From: Rhizoclosmatium globosum
Lineage: Eukaryota > Chytridiomycota > Chytridiomycetes > Chytridiales > Chytriomycetaceae
NCBI GenBank assembly: GCA_002104985.1
Contig: MCGO01000239.1
Location: 1 to 55,598, forward strand
Length of the DNA: 55,598 nucleotides
Reading direction: 5' to 3'
Of the stretch, positions 22,001-32,689 are shown piece after piece. The translations under genes were made by a program, and so were the position numbers. Position 1 is the first letter of the stretch, and the number at the start of each line of letters is the position of its first letter. The notes under the pieces were generated by a model. It was not told the DNA's origin. It worked only from the letters and a program-made list of their open reading frames with translations, and did no database searches.

Positions 22001-22370
22001 GGAACTTCGTTGGTGCAAGCCATACGGAACAACACGTCCTTCTGTTTATGAAATCTTGAAGGGCGCTGGTGTCAAGGTTGGGTTCACTGTTCGTGAACCA
22101 GATCAAGTCCGTTCGTTGTTATTTGAAGCTGGATGGGGTACTGTTGGGGAAGGTATTGGCGATGGTAAGGTGGATGCTGAGGATGCCGTTGGTGTTGTTA
22201 CTTGGAGATTAGCTGATGCGTTTGGGTTGGAAGAGACTGGGTTGGGTAGGGTTTTGGTGGGTAAGCGGGCTAGCTTCATTGGATTGGACGGAGGGCCTGT
22301 TGGATTTGGATACAAGATTCAAGTTGTTGGAGATGGAGCGTTGGTCACTACGCAACCTGTCCAGGCTTAA
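19037..22370 (+). CDS. Membrane-anchored double amidohydrolase-domain protein
   Basis: ATG at 19037. Exon 1 encodes a polar Ser/Pro/Arg-rich cytoplasmic tail. It is spliced by an intron with GTACGT donor and CTAAC branch to exon 2, whose product begins with one membrane helix (LVALTALIVLLLALDAFW), predicting a type II membrane protein. The first amidohydrolase unit shows VVSPGLVDMHSHSGIG (HxH metal motif across a short intron), GGVTTSLIIPGSG, LQVHCYQTNDI, AFHHATEAY and FKSDHPV. A second beta-sandwich and barrel-like unit follows (LITVENGIVTCIG... to the end), lacking clear metal ligands. This architecture occurs in fungal amidohydrolases listed under carbohydrate esterase 9-type proteins. Substrate is unknown. 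The C-terminal exon ends at TAA 22370. Confidence 0.75.
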
Positions 22371-22486
22371 GAGGGGGAATTTCTTTTCCTTTTTTTTTCT
22401 TTGTCGTTACGATTGTAGTTAAGTTCATGATTTAGTGATTGTTCAGTTAACCAAGGAAGTTATTCAGTTTTTATGTTTCAATTTTC

Positions 22487-23050
22487 TCATAGTTTCTTAT
22501 CACGTTTCAACTTCCCATCCATACTGCGAGTTGGAGCATAGAGTTGTGTAATCTCTGTAACGTGCCGAGCATTTTTGAACAAGGGGCAAGTGTCCTTCAT
22601 CAATGGTCGGCAGTACCAACCTTTTTCGATGTTGCAATATTATTACAAGAAAGAAATCAGTCTCCTTACCAAGTTCCTGAGACTCCAACACTTGTCCTCC
22701 GTTCTCCCTTGAAAATCTTGGATCAAACGGATCACGATAAATGGGTCCTGCCTGGAACTTCTGCCGCGCAGGAAGCTCTGCCCGTACAGCTGGATCATCT
22801 TTTACAATATGCAGAATATCAATGTTGTTTGGCTTGTCAGCAAGAATCCAGTCTCGACAGAAAGGTTAGAAAAGGCCAGGGAAAGTTGACTGTTCTCACT
22901 CTTTTTCATAAACTGGGGAGGAACATATTCTTCATGTATGACATGGTGTCTCATTTCTTTCTTGATGGTCTCTTTGTGACATGAGTCGAGATACGCGTTG
23001 AAGTTTGCTCGAGGCTCTTCACGTTTGGAAATGTTGACTCCGCCACCCAT
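22487..23050 (-). CDS. CFAP144: CFAP144/FAM183-like axonemal protein
   Basis: Three exons from ATG 23050 join in phase: N-terminal part up to PPQFMKK, an exon beginning NWILADKPNNIDILHIV, and a last exon beginning GWYCRPLM. The pattern (short basic N-terminal helix, charged KKEMRHHVIHEEY, then N-W near residue 50, E-x-x-G-W near two thirds, and a C-terminal V-T-E-I-T-x-L-Y-A) parallels FAM183A/B proteins. Those are microtubule inner proteins of motile cilia. Similarity is spread thinly and I matched it from memory of the family, so this is moderate. A flagellar gene fits a fungus with zoospores. It is divergent from the desaturase gene with 454 bp between. Confidence 0.5.
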
Positions 23051-23504
23051 TCTCTAGTCGGAGATAGCAATGTAGCAATTGAAGAAGAGATTTCAGTTTG
23101 CCCCCCTTTGTCGGAGTTTTGAAAGGAAAGGGGAGACATTGTGAGTGATTTGCATCCCTCTTGTTTGTTTGTTCAAATACAAGTGAAGTTGGATTCTCCG
23201 CATTCGAATTGAAGTTCGATCGGAAACGCCACTCCTGCCGATCTGAGGGACTTTAAGGCTGCCGTTCAACTGTGGCTGTGATTGGTTTTCTCTCGCCCGC
23301 TTGATAATCGCCTGAGAAAAAAGACCAGCACAAGCCTGTGAGTCAATGTAAACCTTAATGAGTCCTTTCAATGCATATCCGTCGATGCATAACCTTCCGC
23401 AATCGAGGTTCCATTGTGTCCGGATGATTGATGAGTTTTTCCGGGCCACCACACAAGGGCGTTCTTCTTCCCCAATTTTTCTCTTCCAAACCTCAGATCC
23501 AATA
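23051..23504. promoter_or_regulatory. Divergent intergenic region between the CFAP144-like and desaturase genes
   Basis: About 450 bases with no supported gene. A long frame on the minus strand here has no recognisable protein features. The region should hold both promoters, but I see no clear TATA or known motif. Confidence 0.4.
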
Positions 23505-25150
23505 ATGACAGGAGGTGACGATAACACACGCCGGCCCACGCACACACGCTAACCCGACCCGTGTTTAGCCATCAAAACCTTCACTTGGGCGGAAGTCGAG
23601 CAATCCGCGCTCAAGAAAACCACTGTCGACGATGTTGAAAACGGAGGACCAGCCCTGATGGTCATCCACAACAAGGTGTACGACATTGGCGCGGGAACTG
23701 GTTTCTTCCGCTTCCACCCAGGAGGTGCTGTCGCGATTTCTCAGGTGTGTTTCCATGGCGTGGCTTCTTGACTGGGGTTCTGATTCATGGATGTATTAGA
23801 TCGGAAAAGATGCCTCAGGTGCTTTTGAGGTGTTCCACACAGAGAACGCTGAGAGTATGATGAGCGACTTCTATGTCGGTGACTTGGCGCCAAAGGAGGT
23901 TCCAAAGCCAAACCGTGAGTTCCAATGTCATTATGATGCATACAGAGAGCAAAGGGATTGACAGCATGCCATATTTTCAGCATTCAAGGAAGACGTGAAT
24001 GAGCTCCGCAACAAGCTTATCGCTATGGGTGCTTTTAAGTCCAACAAGCTCTACTACGTTTGGAAGCTTGTCTCAACCTTCTCCATCTGTGCTGCCTCTG
24101 CTGCTATCCTCATCAACTATGGCCGTACTTCAACCCTCGCTGTTATTGCCGCGGGTTCTTTAATGGCTATCTTCTGGCAACAGTCTGGATGGCTCGCCCA
24201 CGATTTCTTGCATCACCAGGTCTTCAAGAACAGATTCTACAACAACGTTGTTGGTTACATTGTTGGAAACGTGTGGCAAGGATTCTCGGTCAGCTGGTGG
24301 AAGGACAAGGTACATCTCAATGACTGTGGGTTGCCCCTTTACTAATGACTTTCGTCAGCACTGCACCCACCACTCCGTTCCAAATGTGCACGGTGAGGAC
24401 CCGGATATCAACACCATGCCCTTCCTTGCTTGGTCTGAGCACGCTCTTGAGCTATTCCACGACCTTAAGGATGCCGATGCTGCCCGTTTCTTTGTCAACT
24501 ACCAAGCCACTCTCTTCTTCCCTATCCTCGGAGTCGCCCGTCTTGCCTGGTGTTTCTCATCTGTCCGTTTCAACATGGGCGACAAGTTGCTGATTTCTCC
24601 AACTGTTGCATTCTGGGAAAAGTCTACTCTTGCCGCTCACTACATTTGGTTGTTGTCCCTCACCTTCACTTTCTGTACTCCATTGTTGGGACTTTTGTTC
24701 TTGTTTGTTGCTGAGTGTGGATGTGGACTTTTGCTCGCCTTTGTCTTTACTGTGAACCACGTGAGTATTTCCCCCAATGATTTGATTTGTTTTGGTCAAC
24801 TGTGTCTCATACAATGATATTAGAACGGTATGCCAGTTTACACAACCGAGGAATCCAAGAAGTACGACTTCTACGAGCTCCAAATTCGTACTGGACGTGA
24901 CGTCTACTCCAACTTGTTCTCTGACTGGTTTACTGGAGGTCTCAACTACCAAGTTGAGCACCACATGTTCCCAACCTTGCCTAGACACAACTTCTACATG
25001 TCACAAGGACTTGTTGAGGAGCTGTGTAAGAAGCACAATGTGCCATTCCACAAGACCACTTTGGTGGGAGGAACTGGGGAGATTTTGGCCCGATTGGCAC
25101 AGTTGTCGAATGCTGCCAACAAGATTAGACGGATTGAGAAGAAAAACTGA
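23505..25150 (+). CDS. Cytochrome b5-fused front-end fatty acid desaturase (delta-5/delta-6 type)
   Basis: Front-end desaturases insert double bonds toward the carboxyl end of C18-C20 acyl chains in the ER. Six exons (23505-23514, 23569-23744, 23800-23914, 23981-24309, 24359-24760, 24824-25150) sum to exactly 453 codons. The N-terminal cytochrome b5 domain has the haem motif FHPGG. Histidine boxes are HDFLHH, HCTHH and QVEHH; the Gln in the third box is the front-end hallmark. Four hydrophobic segments flank them. The first coding exon is only 10 nt, so gene callers may miss the start. Delta-5 versus delta-6 (or sphingolipid delta-8) cannot be separated by eye. The enzyme fits polyunsaturated lipid synthesis in chytrid zoospores. 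Confidence 0.9.
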
Positions 25151-25740
25151 TGAATCTGATGCTGAGGGTATATATATCACGTTTCTCTTCAGTCCAATTG
25201 ACTTTCTTGATTTTGTTTTCTTTTGTGGGTTGAATACAGTGTTTGATTTTGGCACTTCAATGTGGTTAACTTTTATCCAAGTCATGCCAATCTTTTTGAA
25301 CAAACCAGTTGAATTCATCTAAGAAAGTTTAGCAGGTATGGATCATGTTCGCTTCATTATCAGAATGTGGCGATACTATCCATTCAAATGTAATAAATGA
25401 GTGTTTTGCAGCGGATGAGTCTATGGGAATTTCAGGCTTTGCAGTGATCTTGCGTTAGAAGTTTTCACACAGGCTAAAACGTGATCCGGATCTCAAGGCA
25501 AGCATTGTCTTTTGGGATAGTCTGAATTGCAACTATTGAGCTGTTCACTATCGGACAGATATTGGTGCAATTGTGCAGTTGGAGAAAACGTTGTCAGCAC
25601 TTCAAAGTCGCGCTAATGAGGTGGATTACCACGGCACTCTTAGCTTTGATGGTTGCTTGAATGAAGTTTCTTTCGTTTTTCTTCATTCCTTCTTCTTTCC
25701 CATTTAATAAAAGTTGTCCGAACTTCAATCCAGTCAATTG
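25151..25740. other. Intergenic region downstream of the desaturase
   Basis: About 590 bases, AT-rich, no supported coding frame and no RNA gene seen. It should contain the desaturase terminator and the promoter of the next gene. Confidence 0.4.
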
Positions 25741-27995
25741 ATGGACACACCATTCAGTTCGTCAGTCGAGTGGCTGCGAGACCAGGTGTCAGCAACGGCA
25801 GCAGCGCAAGTGCCCTGGTCAGAACATCTCTGATCTTTACCGGTTGTTGTTGTTTGACTGGGACTAACCCGAGTCGACAGGAACTGGACCGCCGCGCTTC
25901 TCGTTTGCCTCGCTGCGCAGTTTCCAACGGGCGTCACCGCGTCAATTGTTCTTGCCGATGCCGAATCGGCGTGGCTGCGTGCGTCCGCGGCTCCGAAAAG
26001 TGTGTTCCTTCCCTTCAAAGTTCAAACAACTCAAAAGAAAGTAACTCTCACAAAAACAGAGTTTGCCGCTGTTCCAAACACAACCGCAATTTCTGAGGCT
26101 CAAGTTTCGCCGAATTCTCTCTTTGAACTGCGCATCGTCGCCCTCAAAGGCCCGGCTCTTGTCTGCGGAAATCCAATCGCGAAACTCTCAGACGGCGACG
26201 ATGGATCCACTGCTGCAAAGTTTACAATCGATGTCATCTTGCATTCAAAGTTCAAGTTCATCGTCGATGGGACCTTCGCGTCTGATATTCTCAATCCCAA
26301 CTCTGGAATAAACGCAATAAGATTCACATCGGCCATCCTCACAAAACGAACTCCTTCAATACATCCACGTTTTTTACCCACTCAGCACATGGTATTCCTT
26401 CTGTCTCCAAACTCCCCACTGCTATCAACACATTTCACACACAGTTTGTCTCACATCACTCCCCAATCCCTCTCCACAACTCTTTTCCAACTTGTTCTCA
26501 AAGTCACGTCAATATCTCCACCCACCGCTTCCTCAACTGCCACTCTCCCTCCCCGAATTATTCGACTCCGAGACCCAAATTCTACACGGACAGTCGATTT
26601 GGTACTCTACGGAGATTCCATCAAGATTGCAGACTTGGTTGAACCGAATGAATTGATTGCTATGTACAACCCCTTTGTACATCCCGCGTGTTTTGAGGGC
26701 ACGCACCTCAAAGAACTTGAATATGGCGATTGGACTGTTCTCTTTGTCGTGAGTGGCAGGGATTCCTTAAAGAATGACGAAAATACGGAGGTGAGACTGG
26801 ATCAAACTCAAAAAATTAAATCTTGTCTCAAAACCATTTTACTGAACACTTTTATCAAGCCGTCCTCCAAAAGTCAAAGTATCCAAGTCTCACGCTCTAA
26901 ATCTTCACTCCCCATTGACGAAAATGGCCGCTATGATTTCAAGTGGTACCCTAATAGATTCACATTTTCTGATTTTCGGCCGAATCAAAAGAACGTGTGC
27001 ATACTTGGCACCATTGTGCACATGACGAATAATGTATGATTTGTATCGTTTTCCCGCCCGTACATGCCTCACTGACTTTTTTATTTAAAATTCGCAGATG
27101 CCAATCCAAAAAGACGGAAGGAAATCTGACCGCTTTGGAATCCGCCTGATGGACGAACATGGTGCTACGATTGACTTGACGCTGTGGGACCAAGTTGGAC
27201 TTTCAAACCGTCGATTGCTTCTTGGCCAAACTGTCTATGTTCAAAACGTGTCGACTGCATGGAAAGAAAAGAAGGATTCTGCTGGTGGTGGAAGTGTTGC
27301 GAATTGCTTTGTTGTAGGGAACGAGGAGTATGGAACGTCAGTGTTTTGTTGTAAGTTTTTTTTGTTTTGTTGTTGTGGCTGTTGGCTCACTATAGGTGGT
27401 TACAGTGTCGACTTCGCTTGGACTCCTAGCGTCGCCTATTCTTCGAAAATTAATTACCTTGAAAGAAGGAACACAAGTCTTGAATACCGGTTTCTCTGCA
27501 CGAGTCACTGTAACTGGATTTAGTGTCCCCGCATCTGGATACTTAACAGAATATATTCGTATGTGTCATCGTTCCCGTTGCTTATATAACTGTTTTGTAT
27601 GTCTAGACCAACCATGCTCTCGGCCCCTGGAAACCCAAGAATCTATTCTATACTGCCGATTCTGCTCACTATTTCCACCAACAAAAGGCGTTCATTCGCT
27701 GAACGTCATTTTCCACATCACGGACGCATCGGGTGTGCAGATGGAAGTTCTCGCACGTGGTCGCGTCGCTGATGAGATGCTGGGTGTCTCTGGACCCGAA
27801 TTTAATGCCATTGTTTCGGGTGAAAGGAGAGTCCAAGTTTTGGAACGTGTTATCGGGTGGTCAGGGTTGGTTTGGGTGTCAGTTTATAAGGAGCGGAAGG
27901 TTTGTTTGCCAGATTTGTTCTGATGTGGTGGCTGACTCTTTGATTGTTAGACGGACCGTATTGTCAGGCGAATTGATGCTGTTATTAAGGACTGA
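25741..27995 (+). CDS. MEIOB: MEIOB/RPA1-like OB-fold ssDNA-binding protein
   Basis: ATG at 25741; exon 1 joins through an intron (GTCAGA...GACTAAC...CGACAG) to the main exon. The C-terminal half contains OB folds arranged as in RPA70 and its meiotic paralogue MEIOB: KNVCILGTIVHMTNN, FGIRLMDEHGATIDLTLWDQ, LLGQTVYVQNV, and the last OB fold with HSLNVIFHITDASGVQ and GRVADEMLG. A zinc-knuckle remnant PCSRPLETQESILYCRFC lacks one of the four Cys of RPA1. The N-terminal 300 residues carry a separate, weaker domain. MEIOB works with SPATA22 in meiotic recombination in animals. Which of RPA1-like or MEIOB is right needs a tree; the degenerate knuckle favours a paralogue over true RPA1. Confidence 0.55.
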
Positions 27996-28046
27996 CAAGA
28001 TTTCACAAAGTACATTGCACACGAGTTTTATTAAAAGACTTCAGAT

Positions 28047-28958
28047 TCAAACAAATGGCTTCACCAATTCCAAGCTTTGTGTATACACTTTCTTGCCAAA
28101 TTCGACATCCAACACCTTCTCTGCCCATGCTTCTTCACCATCAACAGAGTAATACTTTCCATTCACCCCATTGTCAGTCGCAAGACCCGCCAAAAAGCCT
28201 CCACTCCTCTCTACGGTAGATACTTTCTTCCAGAACGGCTTCAAAACGGACGGAAGCACGCTCTTGACCAAGAACCCAGCCACACCTTTGGTTTCACGCA
28301 CAATATCAGTAACAACGTACCCCGGATCATACACAGACACAACCACGTTCTGTCCAACAATCGAAGCGAGGTATTTCCCCGTAACCGCATTCAACAGCTT
28401 TGAATTCGTGTACGCCTGCTCGCCGTTAAACACCGTGTTTGATTCCGCCTTCAGAGCATCTGTAAAGTCGCTGACTAAATTCGGGTACGGCATTGAGGAC
28501 ATGTTCTTTGGGTTGATTGTGAAGCTGGACACGATCGCGAGTCGGGAAGGAGATTCGGGAGTTCCAACTGATTGTAAAGATGGGAGGAGAAGCTTGATCA
28601 AGAGGAAGTGGCCTAAATGGTTTGTGGCGATGGTTGATTCGTAACCCTCTGGGGAGAGGGAATACTGCTTTGTCAAGAGACCAGCGTTGCATACGAGCCC
28701 GTCAATTCGGGGAAACTGGGTCAAGAGAGTTTCGGAGAACGTCTTTACGGCAGAGAGGGAGGTGAGGTTGAGTTGGAAGCTGTGGATGTTTTGGTTTCCG
28801 GTTTCGTTTTTGATTTTTGTGACGGCGGAGGCGTTCTTGTCGGGGGAACGGGCGGCGATGATGACTGTGTTTGTTTTGGTTTCGGCGAGTTTCAGGGCTG
28901 TGCCGAGACCGATTCCGGAGTTGCCGCCTGTGACGACGTAGACTTTGTTTGAGCTCAT
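28047..28958 (-). CDS. Short-chain dehydrogenase/reductase
   Basis: Single-exon SDR of 303 residues. The Rossmann motif is TGGNSGIG, the structural motif is NAG (VCNAGLL), and the catalytic residues are in IVSSFT (Ser) and YTNSK (Tyr and Lys). The layout is of the retinol dehydrogenase/WW-oxidoreductase-like SDR branch with NADP-type AARS after strand 2. No targeting signal is obvious. It is convergent with the MEIOB-like gene, only about 50 bp apart. Substrate cannot be deduced. Confidence 0.88.
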   Translation of the reverse strand: MSSNKVYVVTGGNSGIGLGTALKLAETKTNTVIIAARSPDKNASAVTKIKNETGNQNIHSFQLNLTSLSAVKTFSETLLTQFPRIDGLVCNAGLLTKQYSLSPEGYESTIATNHLGHFLLIKLLLPSLQSVGTPESPSRLAIVSSFTINPKNMSSMPYPNLVSDFTDALKAESNTVFNGEQAYTNSKLLNAVTGKYLASIVGQNVVVSVYDPGYVVTDIVRETKGVAGFLVKSVLPSVLKPFWKKVSTVERSGGFLAGLATDNGVNGKYYSVDGEEAWAEKVLDVEFGKKVYTQSLELVKPFV

Positions 28959-29167
28959 TTTTCTGAAAGATTGTAAGGGATTTCAAGTGTTCAAACGCAG
29001 CTCTTAACAAGCATTTTGTCAGCATTTTAACGGATTTGAAACCATGATAGGAGCCCTAATCATTAACACGTCAACATTTACGACCCCTATATCAAATATG
29101 GTGAACCCTAATTCAAATTGCACGAACTGAACTTAAAAAGTGGAGAGAAGTATTTATTTGTGAAACC

Positions 29168-30139
29168 CTAATTGATGCTCTTCAAGTAACCCTCGCAAAT
29201 CTGCATCAACTTATCAACATCGCCTGGCTTGGCGGTTGTTCCACCCAATGGAACATGTTGTGCAACTTCTTTTCGGTCAAACAAGAGGGCACCGTTTCGA
29301 ATCAACTTTGCCTCCTCCGCAATAGAAGCCCACACAATAGTGTCAGCGCCTTGATCAGGAGTTCTCAGCCGCGTCTTCATGGCGTTGTAGAAGCCTGGAA
29401 TAGAAGACTGAACACCAGGAGTGTCAGCCCATCCAGGGTGCATAGAGTACCAACGAATAGCAGGGTATTTAGCGGCCCAGTATTCCGTCATTTCGATTTG
29501 TTGGCGCTTAGTTTGAGCATAGACGAGGGATCCGTTGAAGGTGGAGGCAGCAGGGATAGTGTAGTTAACATCAGAAACATCTAGGCCCTTGTTGAAGGCA
29601 CCACCAGAAGTAACGTTCACAACACGTGGATCCGAAGACTTTTGGAGGTATGGGAGCAAGAGAGTAGTCAGAGTGTAAGTTCCAAGAGTGTTTGTGGCGA
29701 AAGTAGATTCGAGGCCCTCTTGTGTTTCCGAGCGTTCGTTTGGGAGGATGCCCGCGTTGTTCACGAGGACATCGACGGGCTTCTTCCACGTTGAGACGAA
29801 TCGCTTCACGTCCTTGACGCAGGCGACGTCGACGACCTCGAGAAAGACGGCGCTGCTCTTCGTCTCGGCGGCGATGCTGTCACGCGCCGCCTTTCCGCGC
29901 GCTTCGTTTCGACAGAGAATGTGCACATTGGCGCCGCGGCGGGCGAACTGCGTGGCCGCCGCGAGACCGAGACCCGAGTTGGCGCCGGTCACAAGAACTG
30001 TCTTGCCAGAGAGGTTCACGTCAAGAGCCCCCACAGTGAACGTCTTCTGCGCTTTCTCAAAGCCTTGTCGCGTAAAGTCAAAGTAGCCGGTCGCTCCAAA
30101 CACGATTGTGCGGTATGAGGTCCACAGTGATTCAAACAT
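29168..30139 (-). CDS. DHRS12: DHRS12-like short-chain dehydrogenase
   Basis: Single-exon SDR of 323 residues. The N-terminus (FDFTRQGFEKAQKTF) precedes the Rossmann motif TGANSGLG, as in DHRS12. Further signatures are CRNEARG, NNAGILPNER, VNVTSGG (Ser), YAQTKRQQ (Tyr, Lys), SMHPGWADTPGV and LLFDRK. The run MHPGWADTPGV and the RQQ after the catalytic Lys are typical of DHRS12 and its fungal relatives. Animal DHRS12 is poorly characterised, so the substrate is unknown. The C-terminal half has rather GC-rich codons between 29750 and 30000 compared with neighbours. The gene lies 210 bp from the other SDR on the same strand, but the two proteins belong to different SDR branches. Confidence 0.85.
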   Translation of the reverse strand: MFESLWTSYRTIVFGATGYFDFTRQGFEKAQKTFTVGALDVNLSGKTVLVTGANSGLGLAAATQFARRGANVHILCRNEARGKAARDSIAAETKSSAVFLEVVDVACVKDVKRFVSTWKKPVDVLVNNAGILPNERSETQEGLESTFATNTLGTYTLTTLLLPYLQKSSDPRVVNVTSGGAFNKGLDVSDVNYTIPAASTFNGSLVYAQTKRQQIEMTEYWAAKYPAIRWYSMHPGWADTPGVQSSIPGFYNAMKTRLRTPDQGADTIVWASIAEEAKLIRNGALLFDRKEVAQHVPLGGTTAKPGDVDKLMQICEGYLKSIN

Positions 30140-30711
30140 GATTTCGAAGCACTATGTTGGGTGGTCAGATTTCCAATTTATGGTTCTTTGGATTGGAAAT
30201 CATTCCACAATCATTTCAAAGAGAGTGTCATCACCTATAATGCGGTCAATAGAGAAAATGAATAATACAGGACATCATTAAAATCAGTGAGATTTGGTCA
30301 GATGTAAGTGGTTATATAAAACTTCAAAATTTATAAGTTCGAGAGGATGGTTTATGTCTTACGAGTAATTACAGGATCGCCTCAGTTTCTTGTTGGCTGA
30401 GAATGGTTTTTGAACTTTAAGGGTTTGCTCTGACAATTCGACCATGAGGCCCGACGTTGATTACCCCACTGAGAAAACTTCGATTTACTCCCTTCAAATG
30501 AATCTCCGTGTTTGACTTTCTCTTCTTTCTTTCTGTTCTCGCTAATGTTGAAAAACTCTGATGCCTTCGTTTGAGGGGCTCATTTGTTCACAGTGACAAA
30601 TCTTGATATATCTCTCTCTTTCAAATTCTGACAATTTCGTCCTGAAGGATTTATCCTCCTTCTTGATCAAAAATATCAAAAATATCTTCCTCTAAAACTG
30701 CCTCGACACGT
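30140..30711. promoter_or_regulatory. Upstream region of secreted-protein copy 1 with CTGACAATT motifs
   Basis: No gene seen. Two copies of CTGACAATTTCG-like sequence lie near 30429 and 30628; the same motif precedes the other members of this family. The region just before the ATG is rich in TCTCTT and TCCTC pyrimidine stretches. Confidence 0.45.
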
Positions 30712-31317
30712 ATGTCCTCTTTCATCCTCAGCTGTCTCATCTTTCTGGTGGCGCGTGTGTCTGCTGACGCGTCGGTTCTTGGAACATATGATGATAATAT
30801 GTGCAAATACCCGAAGTATCTTTACATTCCGGATCGCACAACCGCTTCGTCCTATGCGACGCAGTTTGCAACCTGTAACAGCAACCAGCTATTCTTTACA
30901 ATCCCTTGTACTAGTTCATACTGCACAACAACCCTATTTGATAACCAACCAAACAATTGGGACGGCTACTTGGTTTTGAACAAATACCAATATTTGGCCT
31001 GTTCCACTCCGCTTGATGGATATTATATCCCATACAAGTTCGGATCTTGCGTCAAAATATACAGCACCTCGAGCTTCCTTATTGACAGCTCTAATAACGT
31101 TCAGTTGTACTTGGGCAGCAGCACCTGCTCGGGAGTCTCAGATTACACCAAATCATTGACATGGGGAGGATATTACTGCTACAACTTTGTTTCATTTGTT
31201 CCTTTCAAGACTGGAGCAGTTGGAGGAGTACCTGGTAATATAATCAAAAATGATGAGACCAAGGCTACACCAATGTGGTGGACTACTGCAGCTCTTCTTG
31301 CTCTTTTATTTGAATAA
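30712..31317 (+). CDS. Small secreted cysteine-rich protein, copy 1
   Basis: I do not recognise the family. The 201-residue single-exon protein starts with a signal peptide (FILSCLIFLVARVSADA) and ends with a hydrophobic tail (MWWTTAALLALLFE) that could direct GPI anchoring. The mature part has about eight Cys in the pattern CKYP...ATC...PCTSSYC...ACS...SC...TCS...YYC. Recurring motifs shared with copy 2 are YDDNxCKYPxxLYIP, NxWDGY, FGxC, WGGYYCYN and FVPFKT. Such proteins in fungi are often cell-surface or effector-like. An intact frame and conserved Cys support a functional gene. Confidence 0.7.
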   Translation: MSSFILSCLIFLVARVSADASVLGTYDDNMCKYPKYLYIPDRTTASSYATQFATCNSNQLFFTIPCTSSYCTTTLFDNQPNNWDGYLVLNKYQYLACSTPLDGYYIPYKFGSCVKIYSTSSFLIDSSNNVQLYLGSSTCSGVSDYTKSLTWGGYYCYNFVSFVPFKTGAVGGVPGNIIKNDETKATPMWWTTAALLALLFE

Positions 31318-31785
31318 AATTCGTTCTAAAGTGGAAAAAAATGTGGTCTGCCTCTTTGGCGGATATCACCTACTTTAAATAAAACATTTTCACATCAACA
31401 CGTATTGCTTCTCTCGAACATCGTAGAAACGCATGGTCTTAAACCTTTCAAACGACTGCATCGAAAGTGAAGTCTTATTAACACCTCTCGAAGTCTTTTT
31501 CAACCACGCGAAAGTCTATGTATATAGTATAAGAAAAAAGATTGCACTGTCAGCAGCTGCGTTGAACTTCAAGTGTCACTTGTGAGGATTCCAAAATGGA
31601 CCGCGAATAATTTTCGTTTGATTCTGTCTTATTCCAATCCTCACAATATCTTCCGTCTCTTTTGTTTACAGTGGACAATCCTAGTAGAGGCGCGACTCGT
31701 TCCAATCCTGACAATTTCATCCCTGAAAACTCTTCCTACTTCTCGTCTGTGAACAACATATCTTTCCAAGAGAACTTCGACACGA
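31318..31785. promoter_or_regulatory. Intergenic region before secreted-protein copy 2
   Basis: No gene supported. Contains AGGCGCGACTCGTTCCAATCCTGACAATTTC near 31688-31718, a block that recurs before the third, decayed copy, and a looser version (TTCCAATCCTCACAATATC) near 31633. Confidence 0.5.
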
Positions 31786-32406
31786 ATGCTCTCGTCATTG
31801 TATCTGTTCATCGTCTACGGCCTGACCTTTCTTGTGGCAGGAGTGACTTCTGACACGGGCATACTAGCCTTTTACGACGATAATACTTGCAAATACCCTA
31901 ACACCCTATATATACCGGGGACCAACGCTGCATACTATGCCTCAAAGTATTCCACATGCGTGAACAGCCAAATGTTCTTTAAAATCTACGGTTCTGGGTC
32001 TGTGAATCCAACCACAGAGTTTGACGGTCAACCTGGAAACTGGGATGGATATATGATTGTGAATAATTAAAATGGCCTTGCCTGCTCGACTTCAAACTGG
32101 GTTGATGGTAGTTATATTCCATTTAAGTTCGGAACGTGTTCCAACTTGGGTGGTTCAAAGAGCATTTATGTCGACAGTTCTTCTCAGCTGAATATTTACA
32201 TGAATGATGCCCGGTGCTCAGGACCTGTGACTTCCAGTGCGACGATTAATTGGGGAGGAAACTACTGTTACAACTATAATTCGTTTGTTCCTTTCAAAAC
32301 AAAGACTTCTGGTAGTGTGGCTGGCAATATCGTTAAGAATGAGGACTCAAAGGTTTTGCCAATGTGGTGGACTACAACAGCACTTATTGCTTTTCTCTTT
32401 GATTAA
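31786..32406 (+). pseudogene. Small secreted cysteine-rich protein, copy 2, with an in-frame stop
   Basis: Paralogue of the gene at 30712 with the same layout: signal peptide (LYLFIVYGLTFLVAG), YDDNTCKYPNTLYIP, GNWDGY, FKFGTC, WGGNYCYN, FVPFKTK and C-terminal MWWTTTALIAFLF. A TAA at about 32068-32070 interrupts the frame between MIVNN and NGLACS, exactly where copy 1 reads LNKYQYLACS, and the frame resumes unchanged afterwards. It lacks the PCTSSYC pair of copy 1, so one predicted disulfide is missing. Either a young pseudogene, a sequencing error at one base, or a gene with a stop that is bypassed. No splice pair removing only the stop is obvious. Confidence 0.6.
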
Positions 32407-32689
32407 GATTCTTTTAATAAATTATATCCTTTATTGCCGTCCGTCCGAGTCCCAATTATTGACTTCTAGCATCGGCTTTCGACACTTTTGAAGACAATAA
32501 CGGTACGAAACATCGCCTGGAAGCCGGGGCCGTTGCTTGAAAATGATTATGCTGTCCTAAACGGCGTTGAACCTTTGTTGTTTTTCGTGACAATTCAAAC
32601 GGGCTTATGAAATTGTCTCTTCTTTTATATGATAACTTTTTTACTCCCGCAGGCTAATCTCAATCAATTCTTGAATTCCTGCCAACAAA

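Noticed and set aside
23093..23545. Minus-strand open frame of 150 codons upstream of the desaturase
   Set aside because: It overlaps the desaturase start, has scattered composition and no motif; treated as intergenic.
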